A DNA stretch of 64,000 nt from Sipunculus nudus. Its lineage: Eukaryota; Annelida; Sipuncula; Golfingiida; Sipunculidae. A model generated the notes under the pieces. The model was not told the origin of the DNA. It did not search any database and saw only the letters and a list, made by a program, of their open reading frames with translations. Each line of letters opens with the position of its first letter. Within the stretch, counting starts at the first letter, position 1. The stretch is taken from the NCBI GenBank assembly GCA_026874595.1, contig CM049310.1, positions 86,465,056 to 86,529,055 of the forward strand. Reading direction: 5' to 3'. The position numbers and the translations under genes were made by a program. Below are positions 8,956 through 18,669 of the stretch, piece after piece.

Positions 8956-11238
8956 TCAGGAGGCTTCGATCAATTTGCTGATGAATTCAGCCGTGCCGGT
9001 TACGTACTCCGGTATATCTACTTTCATCATCTCTGCCAGTTTATATATGTTTTGTAACGTCTGTGATCCCGGTTTGAACGCACGTCTTAGTTTGACGGCC
9101 AGTTCAGTCTTGTACTTCGACACAGTTTCTTTCATAACTTTGGCCACATCCTGTGGTATGTTCTTTCCCATCAGGCATTCAGTCAGATCTGCTGTGTAGG
9201 GCACGGGGAGTCTCCTTTCGTTGAGAAAGGTTGCATTGGCGAAGGCCGTGTTGCGGTCCACCAACAACGTGTTTTGAGGTGATATACCGATCCGCAGAAC
9301 AAACCGGTAGGCCAAATGAAGCCATAAAGATAGCGGCAAGCGTTTGGCGTCGTCAGCCGACAGTTTGTGCAGGGGCGCGAGACCCAGCTCGTTATGGTCA
9401 ATGACAAAACATCCCGTTGGCCCACCGTCGGCAAAATGGTTGTAAAATGTGTGGTGGCTGCCGCATACGTAAGAGTATTCCAATCCGAAGGCAATATGCA
9501 GGTTGGTCTGCATGTACGACATCACGCCGTTACAGAAAAACTCTACGCAGCCCGGAGTGTGCTTGTCCCCGAGGAAAATGTTCATGGCTGCGTGCCTGAA
9601 CGCCAATTGTTTTGCGTCGTGATAGAGCATGGGGCCTTTGAACACCTGCTGCGATTTCAAATCAGCTCTCGTGAACGATTTCGTTTTCTGATGCGGCACA
9701 TGCAACAGAGGCAGGCGGCTCATGACCTCTTCTAGTTCTGTGATGGATGTGAAACGCTGTTTCAGTATGTCAGCAGGACATCTGCAGTTAAGGATCATTC
9801 GAACTGGTCCACATGTTACCTCGTGGCATTTGGGGCGTTTAGCGTCTGCGTCACCTGTGTCTTTTTGCTTCCTTTTCCGGGAAAAGCGATCACACTTGGG
9901 CAACGAAAGCCCATAAACGTCGCTGTCACATGGTTGGGTCATGGATGGGAAACATTTCCTAAGTCGTTTGCATACCTCTGTTGCAGGGTTTCCACCCCCG
10001 CGTGTGTGGGTCTTGCGTGGCCGCTTCGGTCTGGTACACACCCACTGGTTTGTAATAACGGGATACAATTCGGCGTAATGTTCCATCGACTGGTGCGAAC
10101 GTTTCCGCCGGGCACCGTAAAACTCTGTACAATGGGTGGACTCTGCTGCACGCTCGGTAACCAACCCTGGTGGCTGTGGGACGCTGCGTCCCGTCCTGCC
10201 CCGTCTGGTTGTGCGGTCGATGGCGTAGTCAGGCATCGCGTTCAAAGGTGGTAGAGACTTTGGTTTAACCAACACCTCGTCGACCAGCAACGTTTTGGAA
10301 GCGTCGTGGTTCACAAGCTGCCCCCGGCCGCCTTTCCGGTTCTTCAGTGCAGGAGGGCACATGCACATCAGGTACCTGATCGCGACACAGAAGAGAATCA
10401 AAACAGGGTCACCGTATCGTGCAAACTTGCCACACGCCGATATGAACACTTGCATGTAACTGTCCCGGTCAGCTATGGCCCCCCGTTGTAGCAGAGACAG
10501 CACCAGGTCGATAAGCTGTGGTTTCCCGTGTGGCTTACTCTGCAACACTGCCTTCCCTGCGTCTGTGACCTTTGCCGGACAGCACGTCATGCACATGGCT
10601 ACGTGTCTGGCTGCTGACAACAGCCAAACCGCGATGTCGTCTTTCGTGTCACCGGTCACGATCGGATTCACGTCCCAGTCGTTACATTCTTCCACCTTGT
10701 TTTTCCAATCACGCCATGCCCGCAGCAGATTGGTCAGGGCGAGCGCGGCGGACATTGTCCCTGGTTCCGATTCCACCAACGGTATCAGAGTTGCGTCCGG
10801 TTGAAACACCCTCATCGGTGGAAGCGGGGTTCTCGGGTGCAGGAAGGGAGGGGTCAAAGTCGCGGTACACATGCACAGAGCTACACGAGATGTTTTCACG
10901 TCCAACAGAGTTTCAATGACAGATCTCATGTTGCGTTTCGACTTGCTCCCCGTTGCATTTGACAAATCGGCCACTAACGTGAAAACACGCGCCGGTGCCA
11001 AGCAATGGTCTTCCAACAGGAACTTTACAACGTGTTTCCATTTTAGTTTGGGCGGTCGTCTTGATCCTAACAGTTCATCGGTGGCCTGCAACACGTGTTG
11101 GATGTCTTTCCTCCTGAGACCTGTTTGCACCAGGGACAAAAGCTCATCCACGCGTATGGCTAGACCTTCTGAATAGCAGTGCGCGTTTGGGGTTTGCATG
11201 TCGGCGTAACTGGCATCAGAGAAATGGCCGGGCAGCAT
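8956..11238 (-). CDS. Unknown 760-aa protein
   Basis: Starts at ATG 11238 (an earlier in-frame GTG at 11250 is less likely). The N-terminal ~330 residues are helical. The centre (~350-460) is R/K/P/T-rich with repeated basic clusters (P-K-R-P-R-K, S-R-K-R-K-Q-K) that look like nuclear localisation signals. The C-terminal ~300 residues form a compact-looking domain with aromatic and H/N-rich motifs (a D-H-N-E-L segment, then R-I-G-x-x-P-Q-N-T-L-L-V-D). That last motif faintly recalls the catalytic/metal loops of divergent lipid or protein kinases but lacks a recognisable ATP-binding lysine context, so I do not assign it. Single gene, convergent with the 6079 locus. Confidence 0.65.
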   Translation of the reverse strand: MLPGHFSDASYADMQTPNAHCYSEGLAIRVDELLSLVQTGLRRKDIQHVLQATDELLGSRRPPKLKWKHVVKFLLEDHCLAPARVFTLVADLSNATGSKSKRNMRSVIETLLDVKTSRVALCMCTATLTPPFLHPRTPLPPMRVFQPDATLIPLVESEPGTMSAALALTNLLRAWRDWKNKVEECNDWDVNPIVTGDTKDDIAVWLLSAARHVAMCMTCCPAKVTDAGKAVLQSKPHGKPQLIDLVLSLLQRGAIADRDSYMQVFISACGKFARYGDPVLILFCVAIRYLMCMCPPALKNRKGGRGQLVNHDASKTLLVDEVLVKPKSLPPLNAMPDYAIDRTTRRGRTGRSVPQPPGLVTERAAESTHCTEFYGARRKRSHQSMEHYAELYPVITNQWVCTRPKRPRKTHTRGGGNPATEVCKRLRKCFPSMTQPCDSDVYGLSLPKCDRFSRKRKQKDTGDADAKRPKCHEVTCGPVRMILNCRCPADILKQRFTSITELEEVMSRLPLLHVPHQKTKSFTRADLKSQQVFKGPMLYHDAKQLAFRHAAMNIFLGDKHTPGCVEFFCNGVMSYMQTNLHIAFGLEYSYVCGSHHTFYNHFADGGPTGCFVIDHNELGLAPLHKLSADDAKRLPLSLWLHLAYRFVLRIGISPQNTLLVDRNTAFANATFLNERRLPVPYTADLTECLMGKNIPQDVAKVMKETVSKYKTELAVKLRRAFKPGSQTLQNIYKLAEMMKVDIPEYVTGTAEFISKLIEAS

Positions 11239-11351
11239 GCGCAGGAGCACTTTGTATGCCCAGTCGGCTGACGGTCGTCCAATCAGCGTGCGTCACGTGT
11301 GTAACCCGTTTTTGGCAAAATCTGGAGGGGGGGTTGACTGATACCACATCA

Positions 11352-11360
11352 TATATATAA
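11352..11360 (+). promoter_or_regulatory. TATA-like box upstream of the duplicated-domain gene
   Basis: TATATATAA at 11352-11360, ~125 bp before the ATG at 11485, in the 246-bp gap between divergent genes. Its reverse strand is also TATA-like, so it may serve the 11238 gene as well. Confidence 0.4.
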
Positions 11361-11484
11361 ATGTGACAGCCGCTGGTACATGTGATCACGTGATGCACCG
11401 GCACTTCCACAGCCTCATAAATATCGCGGTTGGTAGGTATGCCCTCATAGACCTCTACGCCGCCGTCGAGGCTGTTGCACAAAA

Positions 11485-13083
11485 ATGTCGTCGAACGAAA
11501 ACACGTCGCTCCCGGCGACAAAGAAAGTTGAAGCTGAAGGCTGCAGCACGGGTAAGACTGTCATATCAGATCGCGAAGTGGAAGCCCCTCGACCGGATGG
11601 TACCGCGTGTACCAAATCGAACGATGGGGAACCCGGGACGTGTAACGATACCGCCAAACCAAAAGGTAGGCCCGGTCATGTATCGTTTGCATGCTTCCGA
11701 TCACACATTTCCGGTGTGTGTTATCTGGACGTGAGATGCCAGTTGAAATCCCCGCAAACAGTCCAGAGACCGGGGAACGTGATCTATCTTAACGACACTG
11801 GCGTTCAGGGTGCAGTTTCCACTGTGGCGGAGGTCCTGCTAGAGTGTCCCGATAAACACCCCGGTGCCAGACCAACGGGAACTGATCAAGGAATTATGAC
11901 AAGTTCATCAGAACAGAGAGATTTGTTCTTTCTGTGTACCAACCGAGCAGCGTCCGAACTCGTCGAGCAACTGAACCCCGAATTAATATGTGATCTGGTG
12001 GCGGCAGCATTGGCCTTCTTCCCACACATGCTTGATTGCGTTGTGCAATTTGCATCACAGGAAAACGTGTTTTGCGGAAAGGATTTTACCATATACTGCG
12101 TTCAGGAATTGCCCTTACAGCCCGATCACAGTTACAGTCTTGTTGGAAAATGGGACCAGGTGCTGAGTACGTTCCATTGTGGGGCGTACACAAACGCTAG
12201 TGGCGAACGTATGGTGCTGGTGACGTACCCAAAGCTTGAATGCCTTGTGCGCGCCGCGAGCGATTCCGATGGCGGTCGTGCGTTTTTGCAAAGCCTCTTG
12301 GAAGCCATGGTGACCGAGGAGGATACTGACACCAACCCCTGGCAGGTGTTGCTGACAGATGATGTCAACAGGGCTTCTGTCAACGGAAGGACGGTAATGT
12401 TGATGTGCAAGATTCGGCGAAAGCCCAAAGCCGCATCCAATGAGTCTCATGCTGGCGGTTGTCACAGTCACATACAGCAGTTGCGTGCCGAAGCATCAGA
12501 CGTCGCAGAACATCATGTGAAAGAGAAGAGATACGTTGGACCACTGCGACCGTCTGTAACGCACAGGCGAACGGCCACAGCGCTTGACCGTGATCTGATC
12601 ACGGTTGTCCGTCATCTGCAACCCCGAGTGATCTGTGATATTATGTCCGCTGCGTTAATATCGTACCCACACATCCTCGTTTATGCGAACTTTGCAGCAA
12701 ACACGGAAGGTCTACGATATGCACATAAGAAATGCGACCAGTTTATCACCGTGTGCTGCGTGGAGGAACTACCCGTCAAACCACAATGGCGATATGAACT
12801 CACGGGGACATGGGGTGAGACGTTGAACACATACAATTGTGTAATCTGTAAGGACGCTCGGTCTGGACCCATCGTGGTGGTTGAGGACCCCGAATTCGCC
12901 CGTGTCGTGGAAGCTGTCAGGTTTTCCGAGGAGGGCAGACGTTTTGTGCAACTGGTCTTGGAGTCTCTTGTGTCGCCCTTCGACGTGTTTGTTACACATG
13001 GTGACTACATGTCAAGAGTACTGCTTGACGACAATATGGACGTGGCATTGTTGTGTTGCATCGTGGAACCCAATACTGATTGA
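11485..13083 (+). CDS. Protein built of two copies of one ~150-aa domain
   Basis: 532 aa from ATG at 11485. After a ~140-residue polar N-terminus, residues ~159-311 and ~375-528 are clearly homologous. Both begin with L-x-P-x-x-I-C-D-(L/I), continue with A-A-L/A-L-x-x-(F/Y)-P-H-(M/I)-L, then a C-V-x-E-L-P strand, a G-x-W-x-x-x-L-x-T loop, an L-E-x-(M/L)-V helix, and end in a hydrophobic strand with M-L-M-C or A-L-L-C-C. The copies are diverged, so the duplication is old. The alternating pattern suggests an alpha/beta fold. No known family recognised. The 3' gap holds tandem AATAAA at 13404-13413. Confidence 0.7.
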   Translation: MSSNENTSLPATKKVEAEGCSTGKTVISDREVEAPRPDGTACTKSNDGEPGTCNDTAKPKGRPGHVSFACFRSHISGVCYLDVRCQLKSPQTVQRPGNVIYLNDTGVQGAVSTVAEVLLECPDKHPGARPTGTDQGIMTSSSEQRDLFFLCTNRAASELVEQLNPELICDLVAAALAFFPHMLDCVVQFASQENVFCGKDFTIYCVQELPLQPDHSYSLVGKWDQVLSTFHCGAYTNASGERMVLVTYPKLECLVRAASDSDGGRAFLQSLLEAMVTEEDTDTNPWQVLLTDDVNRASVNGRTVMLMCKIRRKPKAASNESHAGGCHSHIQQLRAEASDVAEHHVKEKRYVGPLRPSVTHRRTATALDRDLITVVRHLQPRVICDIMSAALISYPHILVYANFAANTEGLRYAHKKCDQFITVCCVEELPVKPQWRYELTGTWGETLNTYNCVICKDARSGPIVVVEDPEFARVVEAVRFSEEGRRFVQLVLESLVSPFDVFVTHGDYMSRVLLDDNMDVALLCCIVEPNTD

Positions 13084-13639
13084 AAAGGTTTGATACTGTC
13101 CCCATCATGGGATTTGCGCGTGTCGGACATTAACATGTGACAACGTATGTTTTGTTGTGGTCCAGCCAAACCAGTTTTGCGAGTGATGTGGTATATGTTT
13201 CTCTTTGTGATGTGTATACAACTTTAAACTGTTATAATTGTACATTGTTTTTTTTTGTCAGGTACCCCAATCAGCCGTTCTGACGTGTACGTTATTTGAT
13301 CGCGCTGGACTTTTGTACCTTTAGAGCGTTTTGTCATATGACCTACATCACACACACGCACATACACATTCGAAAACACAGCAGAGCAATGACAATGTGA
13401 AACAATAAATAAATATATATCTATCTTTATTGTGGTCTGAACTCAATTTATTGATGAAATACGAGTGTGTATGATATGATCAGTGTCCAAAAACTCGGTC
13501 TGATTCTGTAGGGTTCAACATCTCCTCATTTCCAGCCACCTGCTTCTTACTTACAGTTTCGTCTTTGTCAATCCGTCAAGACGTTTCTGCAGTTGCAGAG
13601 ATCCCCGGGAATAGTGGAGGTGGGAAAGGTAGGGTTGAA
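13084..13639. other. Convergent intergenic region with polyadenylation signals
   Basis: 556 bp, AT-rich, between convergent genes. It holds overlapping AATAAA signals at 13404-13413 (plus) and TTTATT at 13426-13431 (minus). A short minus-strand open frame ends at 13551, just beyond the stop of the next gene in another frame; I see no evidence that it is translated. Confidence 0.5.
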
Positions 13640-14599
13640 TTATGGGATATCGTTTCCGCGACCCAACCCACCGTTCCACACGTGTTCGTGTGACAGGCGC
13701 ATGTCCCTTGCGTACTGTGCTACTGGGTCCATTGCATCCCCGGCCTGTAACAGTCGGAACACAGTGGCCCAGACGTGTCCTGTACACTTCCCGCGGCACG
13801 CGTTTGATACGTGAGCGGCACCATTCATATCGGCGTCGGGTAGAGCACAAGTGGAGGCGTGTGACTTCAGCAGCCTGCGCAAAGGGTGTATCATATCCAT
13901 GTCTACGGTGTAAATAAAACCTTCGCTCTTGTGGCGTATTGCACCCGCCATCATGAGGAACCCGAGCGCCATGTCACGTATGACTATGGCCGGCAGTGCA
14001 AGCCTCCGGTCCATGTGGAAACGTAGCATCTGTCCCATCCTAGCGGCCGTATTGGTCGACACGCAAGCCAAAGCCAGAGCTCCGCATGCGGTGAAACGCA
14101 AGGCGCCCGGTACGGGGTCACGTGCGTGGTCGTACGACAGGTGGAAATGGCCCTCTTCTGCGTATGGTGTTCCCGTTGGCGTCCAGAATTGGGTTGCCGC
14201 CGCCCAGGCCGTCCTGAGCTCAATTTCATGGGGTTTACCCACAGACGCCCACAGAGACGAATACGTTTTGTTTTGCATGAAGGCGGATATGCGCAAACCG
14301 ACTCCGTCCGGCATAAAAGCTTCCCACAGTGTGGGGTCTTCCAGTCCTATGCGTTCTAGCGCGAAGTGTATTGCCTCCAGCACAAGGGCGTAATCAGCGA
14401 AGCATCGGGCCATACGGTATGCTATGTGCTTTCGTCTGTTAGTAAATGCGTCTGGTCCACCGCAGAATGTAAACGTGTCATCGTGTTTAAGGTGGAGCAG
14501 CCATTCAATGAAATCGCTCATACCGGCAGATCTGTCCAAAAGTTGGAAACCAACGTATAAATCCGTAAACTCGGAGCGCTTTGCATGTCCGTTTTCCAT
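13640..14599 (-). CDS. Unknown 319-aa protein
   Basis: ATG at 14599. A soluble, largely helical protein with conserved-looking hydrophobic cores (A-L-V-L-E-A-I-H-F-A-L; A-C-G-A-L-A-L-A-C-V) and a histidine/cysteine-containing C-terminal third. No signal peptide or membrane segment. Length and character would fit a capsid triplex-type or packaging accessory protein, but no motif supports this. It sits immediately downstream, on the same strand, of the polymerase-like gene starting at 17619. Confidence 0.55.
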   Translation of the reverse strand: MENGHAKRSEFTDLYVGFQLLDRSAGMSDFIEWLLHLKHDDTFTFCGGPDAFTNRRKHIAYRMARCFADYALVLEAIHFALERIGLEDPTLWEAFMPDGVGLRISAFMQNKTYSSLWASVGKPHEIELRTAWAAATQFWTPTGTPYAEEGHFHLSYDHARDPVPGALRFTACGALALACVSTNTAARMGQMLRFHMDRRLALPAIVIRDMALGFLMMAGAIRHKSEGFIYTVDMDMIHPLRRLLKSHASTCALPDADMNGAAHVSNACRGKCTGHVWATVFRLLQAGDAMDPVAQYARDMRLSHEHVWNGGLGRGNDIP

Positions 14600-14787
14600 A
14601 GTTATTTCAAAGCTGTATCTGGTCGTATCGCGTGTGTGTACACGGGCGCTTCGAAGGGTGAATCCGTATTGGTTGGATATTCACGAACAAGACGGGTAAC
14701 ATGAATCTGAATCGCACAACAGGGTGCGTTCGTCATCAAGACGCAGCAATCTCTGGCACTCTGCCATGGTGGTTGGACACAGCGATT

Positions 14788-17619
14788 TTATACCGTAGGG
14801 TAACAGGTTTTCTTGCGCGTGGGCAGACCGTGGGGGTGTGTGTTGGATGGCGACGGAATGAAATATGTGCGATAGTTCTTCTGCAGTTGCGCCGTTGTTA
14901 CAGTTCGCAAGACTGGCAGCACCGCCGCGTACAGTACGTCGTTGTACCTTTCCCAGTCTAAGGTTGTGCCTGGCAAGACGTGGTCACGGTGCACTAGTCC
15001 CACGTTGAAACACAGGTCCTCTGCCGGCACGTTTCGTGCTTTGATTTTGGAACATGACAGGATAGGGCGGCCCGCGTGTTCGGCGTCTCCCAGCAACCCC
15101 CTGTGGAAAGGGCTGTATGCCCAGTCGGCCGGACTGTACAATGCGGGGCGTTCAACCCAAACGTAAGGCCCCGCTTTCCCCTTCACGGTCAAACGTACAG
15201 GCAAACGGCCTTCCTTCCACACGTAAGGATCGAAATCTCGCAGTGACACCAGGGCTTTTGTTACTTCGGCGAAATCACCCTTCTGTTTGCAGTGTGCCCC
15301 CTTCGTAGGAGCTGACAGCTTTGTCGGGAAAGCAGGCAGGAGGAACCGATTGACGAGATCGGGTTGATTTCCCAATACACCTTTTAGGTCTGTCGTGTGC
15401 ACTTCCCACTTTGTCGGCCAGTGTTTGTACATTTCTTTCATGCCTGCACGCACACACTGTTCCACTTCATCTCGCGTTGCGACTTCCACAGGGCAGCCAG
15501 TGTCTGCTTTTCCTCCGAGTATCAGCACGACCTCATGTAACGTGGCGTCGATGGCCTCTGAGACAGCTTGGCAATGATCAGACCTGTGGATGCCGGTTAC
15601 CTTGGACAAGCGCCAACCGGACGCTGGATCGCGTTTGGCGTGAAATAAATGACAGGGCCCGATGAGGCCGACTAGGTTGTAGGACCCTTCGAGTTTGAAG
15701 GTCATCTCAGCAAAGCCTGTCAGATTTTGTACTCTGCTTTGAAATATCTCCAGTTCCGCATCAGACCCTGCAACCGCGTCTTCACTTGTGCCCGTTAGGT
15801 CTGGGGAAGCCTCGAACAGTACGCTGTCTTTCATCACGCGCAACAAACGATTCGTTTTAGGCACGCACTCCACCATAGCTGTGCTTGCCTGCTGTGCCAG
15901 TTGTGTCCATCTGTCATAGAGCTCAGGGGCGAAATACTTCGACTGTCCGTAAGTGCACACTTGGCAGGCTTTTACGCGGGAGGCGGCCGATTTCGATGGT
16001 GAGAATAAGCGCCTGCGTTCCGCCAACCAAGCCAGCAGCTCACGTAAATACTCCGTGTCCAGGTGTGCTCTTAGGGTGGGGTAAAACTGGTTGGCGTCCA
16101 TACCGTAAAACTGCCCCGTGTGAACGCCCCGCTTGGCATAAATCACCCCTCCCGTTTGCGGCGGGAGTCCTTTGACGATAGTGACCGCATGATTATCTTT
16201 ATCGGCACCCTCATCATCGCGTGCTTGGTTCTGTTCTGAAAGGGGTTCTCCTTCGTTGCAGACGCATGGATTGCACGTATGTGGCTCAATTGGGATTCGG
16301 CTATGTGGTTCTGTTGTGCTTTTGCTATGCCGTTTTGACAGGGGTATGGCGACATCCGCAACAAAAGCTTGAGGTGACAAATTCAGTGGCCATCCCATGA
16401 TGGATATATGGGCGTGCAGGCTATCCTCGCCTGCGTGACACGGGACACCCGAATTCACAAAGGCCAATTTACCCTGGCCAGTAACCACACAACCGTAGGG
16501 TAATATAATAAAAAGCTCCGACCTGTGCAGGGGCGAAGGACACATGTGTTCCAGGACCCATGACGCCTGCGCGAAGGCACCATGTCTGATGTCACTTAGG
16601 TCAGAGCTGACGTCCAGCCAATGGATGTCATCCGGGAGCGTGTGTGATGGAGGTTGACACAATAGGAACGCACCGCCGAACTCCGTGTCCTCTAAACATT
16701 GGTTGAGCATTTCGGAAAATGCACTCAATTCACGCGCTTTCCTCAAAGGGTTGGCTGTTTGTGGTACAGGGCATCGTGCTAATGTGAGCTGTGGCAATGT
16801 GAACATATCTGAGGGTACGTTCATCGTGGCACCGGACGTCTGCAATAAGTGTATGACGGCGCGCGAAAGCGGGTCCCATGCGACAGCGTTGTGCCTTTGG
16901 CGGTGACCATTGCATACGTTAAGTGACTCGTGTACGGCCGAATTGACGACTCGTGTGAATGTTCGCTCCGTGATTGCGTCCGCATCACCGTCGGTCGCAC
17001 GGTTTGTCGATTTCCGGTGGAGGTCGTGTGCAGGCCAGGAAACATTTCCGATGACATCTTTTGGTAAACGTAAGCGTTTCACATGCAGCCACGCACGCAT
17101 GTCCATCTCCGAATGGTCAAGCGCAAAGTGTGAGAGAACACCTGGGTACCTCCCGGTCCCGCCACGGGGTGGCGGCAGGAAGACAGGTCGCACACCACTA
17201 GTCATCAGCGGAAGGAAACAGGCGAGCGGGTGCTCTTTGTTCCTACTAGCAGCGGATAGGTGCATGCAGAGTGCCTGAAAAAGGTGAGGTATGAAATCGT
17301 GCCACACGCTATTTTCGGTCGGGAGTTTGTCACAGAATGTCCAAGGGCACTTCCAGGTATGCGAGTCCCTGTGGTCTTTCGGCAGACGTGCATGTAACCT
17401 GACATTCAACCCTCCCGGTATTTTAAAAGGCAGAGGCAGATATCGGACGCCCTTATCTGTCCCCTCACACGGAACGCAGGTGAAAGTAGCCAAGGCACAC
17501 ATTCCGTCGTGGGATATGGCATGAAACCTCCATGCAAGAATCATGATCCTCGTACCTGTCATGTTCCCATTCTCAGAAGCGATGTGACTGCCGGTCACAC
17601 ATGGCGACGTTTCCGTCAT
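14788..17619 (-). CDS. Divergent family-B DNA-polymerase-like protein with altered active site
   Basis: 943 aa from ATG 17619 (other ATGs at 17562 and 17544). The palm-like part lies at ~16100-15590. A motif A look-alike, M-D-A-N-x-F-Y-P-T-L, matches D-x-x-S-L-Y-P. About 40 residues later comes a motif B look-alike, K-A-x-x-x-x-x-Y-G-Q. About 35 residues further, V-M-K-D-S-V stands where family B has Y-x-D-T-D-S: the second aspartate is kept and the first is not. Beyond that, G-P-C-H-x-F followed by K-V-T-G-I resembles the post-palm strand of protein-primed family-B enzymes. I cannot find convincing 3'-5' exonuclease motifs. Catalytic activity is doubtful. Shares a palindromic TATA with the divergent gene at 17793. 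Confidence 0.45.
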   Translation of the reverse strand: MTETSPCVTGSHIASENGNMTGTRIMILAWRFHAISHDGMCALATFTCVPCEGTDKGVRYLPLPFKIPGGLNVRLHARLPKDHRDSHTWKCPWTFCDKLPTENSVWHDFIPHLFQALCMHLSAASRNKEHPLACFLPLMTSGVRPVFLPPPRGGTGRYPGVLSHFALDHSEMDMRAWLHVKRLRLPKDVIGNVSWPAHDLHRKSTNRATDGDADAITERTFTRVVNSAVHESLNVCNGHRQRHNAVAWDPLSRAVIHLLQTSGATMNVPSDMFTLPQLTLARCPVPQTANPLRKARELSAFSEMLNQCLEDTEFGGAFLLCQPPSHTLPDDIHWLDVSSDLSDIRHGAFAQASWVLEHMCPSPLHRSELFIILPYGCVVTGQGKLAFVNSGVPCHAGEDSLHAHISIMGWPLNLSPQAFVADVAIPLSKRHSKSTTEPHSRIPIEPHTCNPCVCNEGEPLSEQNQARDDEGADKDNHAVTIVKGLPPQTGGVIYAKRGVHTGQFYGMDANQFYPTLRAHLDTEYLRELLAWLAERRRLFSPSKSAASRVKACQVCTYGQSKYFAPELYDRWTQLAQQASTAMVECVPKTNRLLRVMKDSVLFEASPDLTGTSEDAVAGSDAELEIFQSRVQNLTGFAEMTFKLEGSYNLVGLIGPCHLFHAKRDPASGWRLSKVTGIHRSDHCQAVSEAIDATLHEVVLILGGKADTGCPVEVATRDEVEQCVRAGMKEMYKHWPTKWEVHTTDLKGVLGNQPDLVNRFLLPAFPTKLSAPTKGAHCKQKGDFAEVTKALVSLRDFDPYVWKEGRLPVRLTVKGKAGPYVWVERPALYSPADWAYSPFHRGLLGDAEHAGRPILSCSKIKARNVPAEDLCFNVGLVHRDHVLPGTTLDWERYNDVLYAAVLPVLRTVTTAQLQKNYRTYFIPSPSNTHPHGLPTRKKTCYPTV

Positions 17620-17729
17620 CACGTGACAGCAACTGTTTAACGTATGATATGATCGGAACACAACCCCCCGTATCGTATCATTGACGGCCTGCCGTGCAGT
17701 TACGTCTGCGTCCCCAATGGCAGGCCACT

Positions 17730-17741
17730 ACTTATATAAGT
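17730..17741. promoter_or_regulatory. Palindromic TATA box between divergent genes
   Basis: ACTTATATAAGT is a perfect 12-bp palindrome 52 bp upstream of the plus-strand ATG at 17793 and ~110 bp upstream of the minus-strand ATG at 17619. It can read as a TATA element in both directions, implying bidirectional transcription. Confidence 0.5.
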
Positions 17742-17792
17742 GATACACGGCCCTGTGCCAGTTGCATATATGTACAAGTTGTGACCCTCGCG

Positions 17793-18314
17793 ATGTCGTC
17801 AGTGAGCCGTCGCGATAAACCTCGACCTAAGCGGTCGGTGTCACTCAGACGGCTCGTCCTTCTAAAAGCCGCCATGACCAGTGTAAATGCTGAAGCGGCC
17901 AGGCAAATGGTAGACTTCATCAGGGGAGCGCGAAAGTCGGCTTATGACTTGTCTGATTGCTACAGTCTCGCTCTGGCAACCAACTGTCATCTGAATGTGT
18001 GGAAGCACCTGCAAGTGGACCCATGGCCACCAGAATCGTGTCTGTTCTGTCTGATGAATCTCAATAACCAGTCCGGTCCTGTGTTGTCACCAGAAACGGA
18101 AGCAGCCGTCTACAAAGCGTTGTGTCGCGAGATCCCGTTTTTGGAGAGCATGATCATCTTGGAAATTTACAAATTTACTCCCATGTCCGCTGATGCCGAA
18201 TTGCTTTCGTACGTTATTTACTGCTTGGAAAATATCGGATACATGTTGAAAGAGGACGAAGCCGAGTGGGGCAAAGGTCGTATGCGTTTTGAAATTGTGT
18301 CAACGGATGTATAG
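17793..18314 (+). CDS. Unknown 173-aa protein
   Basis: ATG at 17793 is chosen because the TATA palindrome lies 52 bp upstream and earlier in-frame starts are GTG only. The N-terminus is strongly basic (R-R-D-K-P-R-P-K-R-S). The rest is helical with a C-L-F-C-L-M segment and an acidic, E/W-containing C-terminal part. A small nuclear or DNA-associated protein is possible from the basic N-terminus. No family recognised. Confidence 0.55.
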   Translation: MSSVSRRDKPRPKRSVSLRRLVLLKAAMTSVNAEAARQMVDFIRGARKSAYDLSDCYSLALATNCHLNVWKHLQVDPWPPESCLFCLMNLNNQSGPVLSPETEAAVYKALCREIPFLESMIILEIYKFTPMSADAELLSYVIYCLENIGYMLKEDEAEWGKGRMRFEIVSTDV

Positions 18315-18669
18315 CCTAACGCGCTCTGCCCCCACGTACAGGATTGTACGATAGGAGACATTGCAAAGAGGAGGGGACTCTCACAGATTCTCAAACCAGG
18401 ACTGAACTTTGTTTGCATATTCTTGTTGTTAGTATTACCAAACATTTGACCAACATTGTGGGGTGTTTTTGGCATGCGTTATAAAGAGGTATTCGACATT
18501 GTGTTCATGTGTTGTGTTGTTTTTGGGATCGGCGTGTTGTGTGTGTGTTTGAACATAACCATGTACGCAACATATAACAAACAACCAATGCTTGCGACTA
18601 TAAACCTTTATTAGATAACAGTTCCAAAACATTTTACAACGTCTTTGACAATTACCGCTCCAATCCCTT
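18315..18669. other. Convergent intergenic region
   Basis: 355 bp, AT-rich and TG-rich, without a convincing gene. TTTATT at 18607-18612 is a minus-strand polyadenylation signal for the gene ending at 18670. I see no plus-strand AATAAA for the gene ending at 18314. Confidence 0.4.

Noticed and set aside
8956-9500. Kinase-like motif (R-I-G-x-x-P-Q-N-T-L-L-V-D) at the C-terminus of the 760-aa protein
   Set aside because: No convincing glycine loop, ATP-binding lysine or D-F-G equivalent in order; a single loop resemblance is not enough.
13551-13850. Minus-strand 99-codon frame overlapping the end of the 319-aa gene
   Set aside because: R/V/T-rich shadow of the real gene over most of its length; only the last ~30 codons are outside it and nothing shows a frame change.
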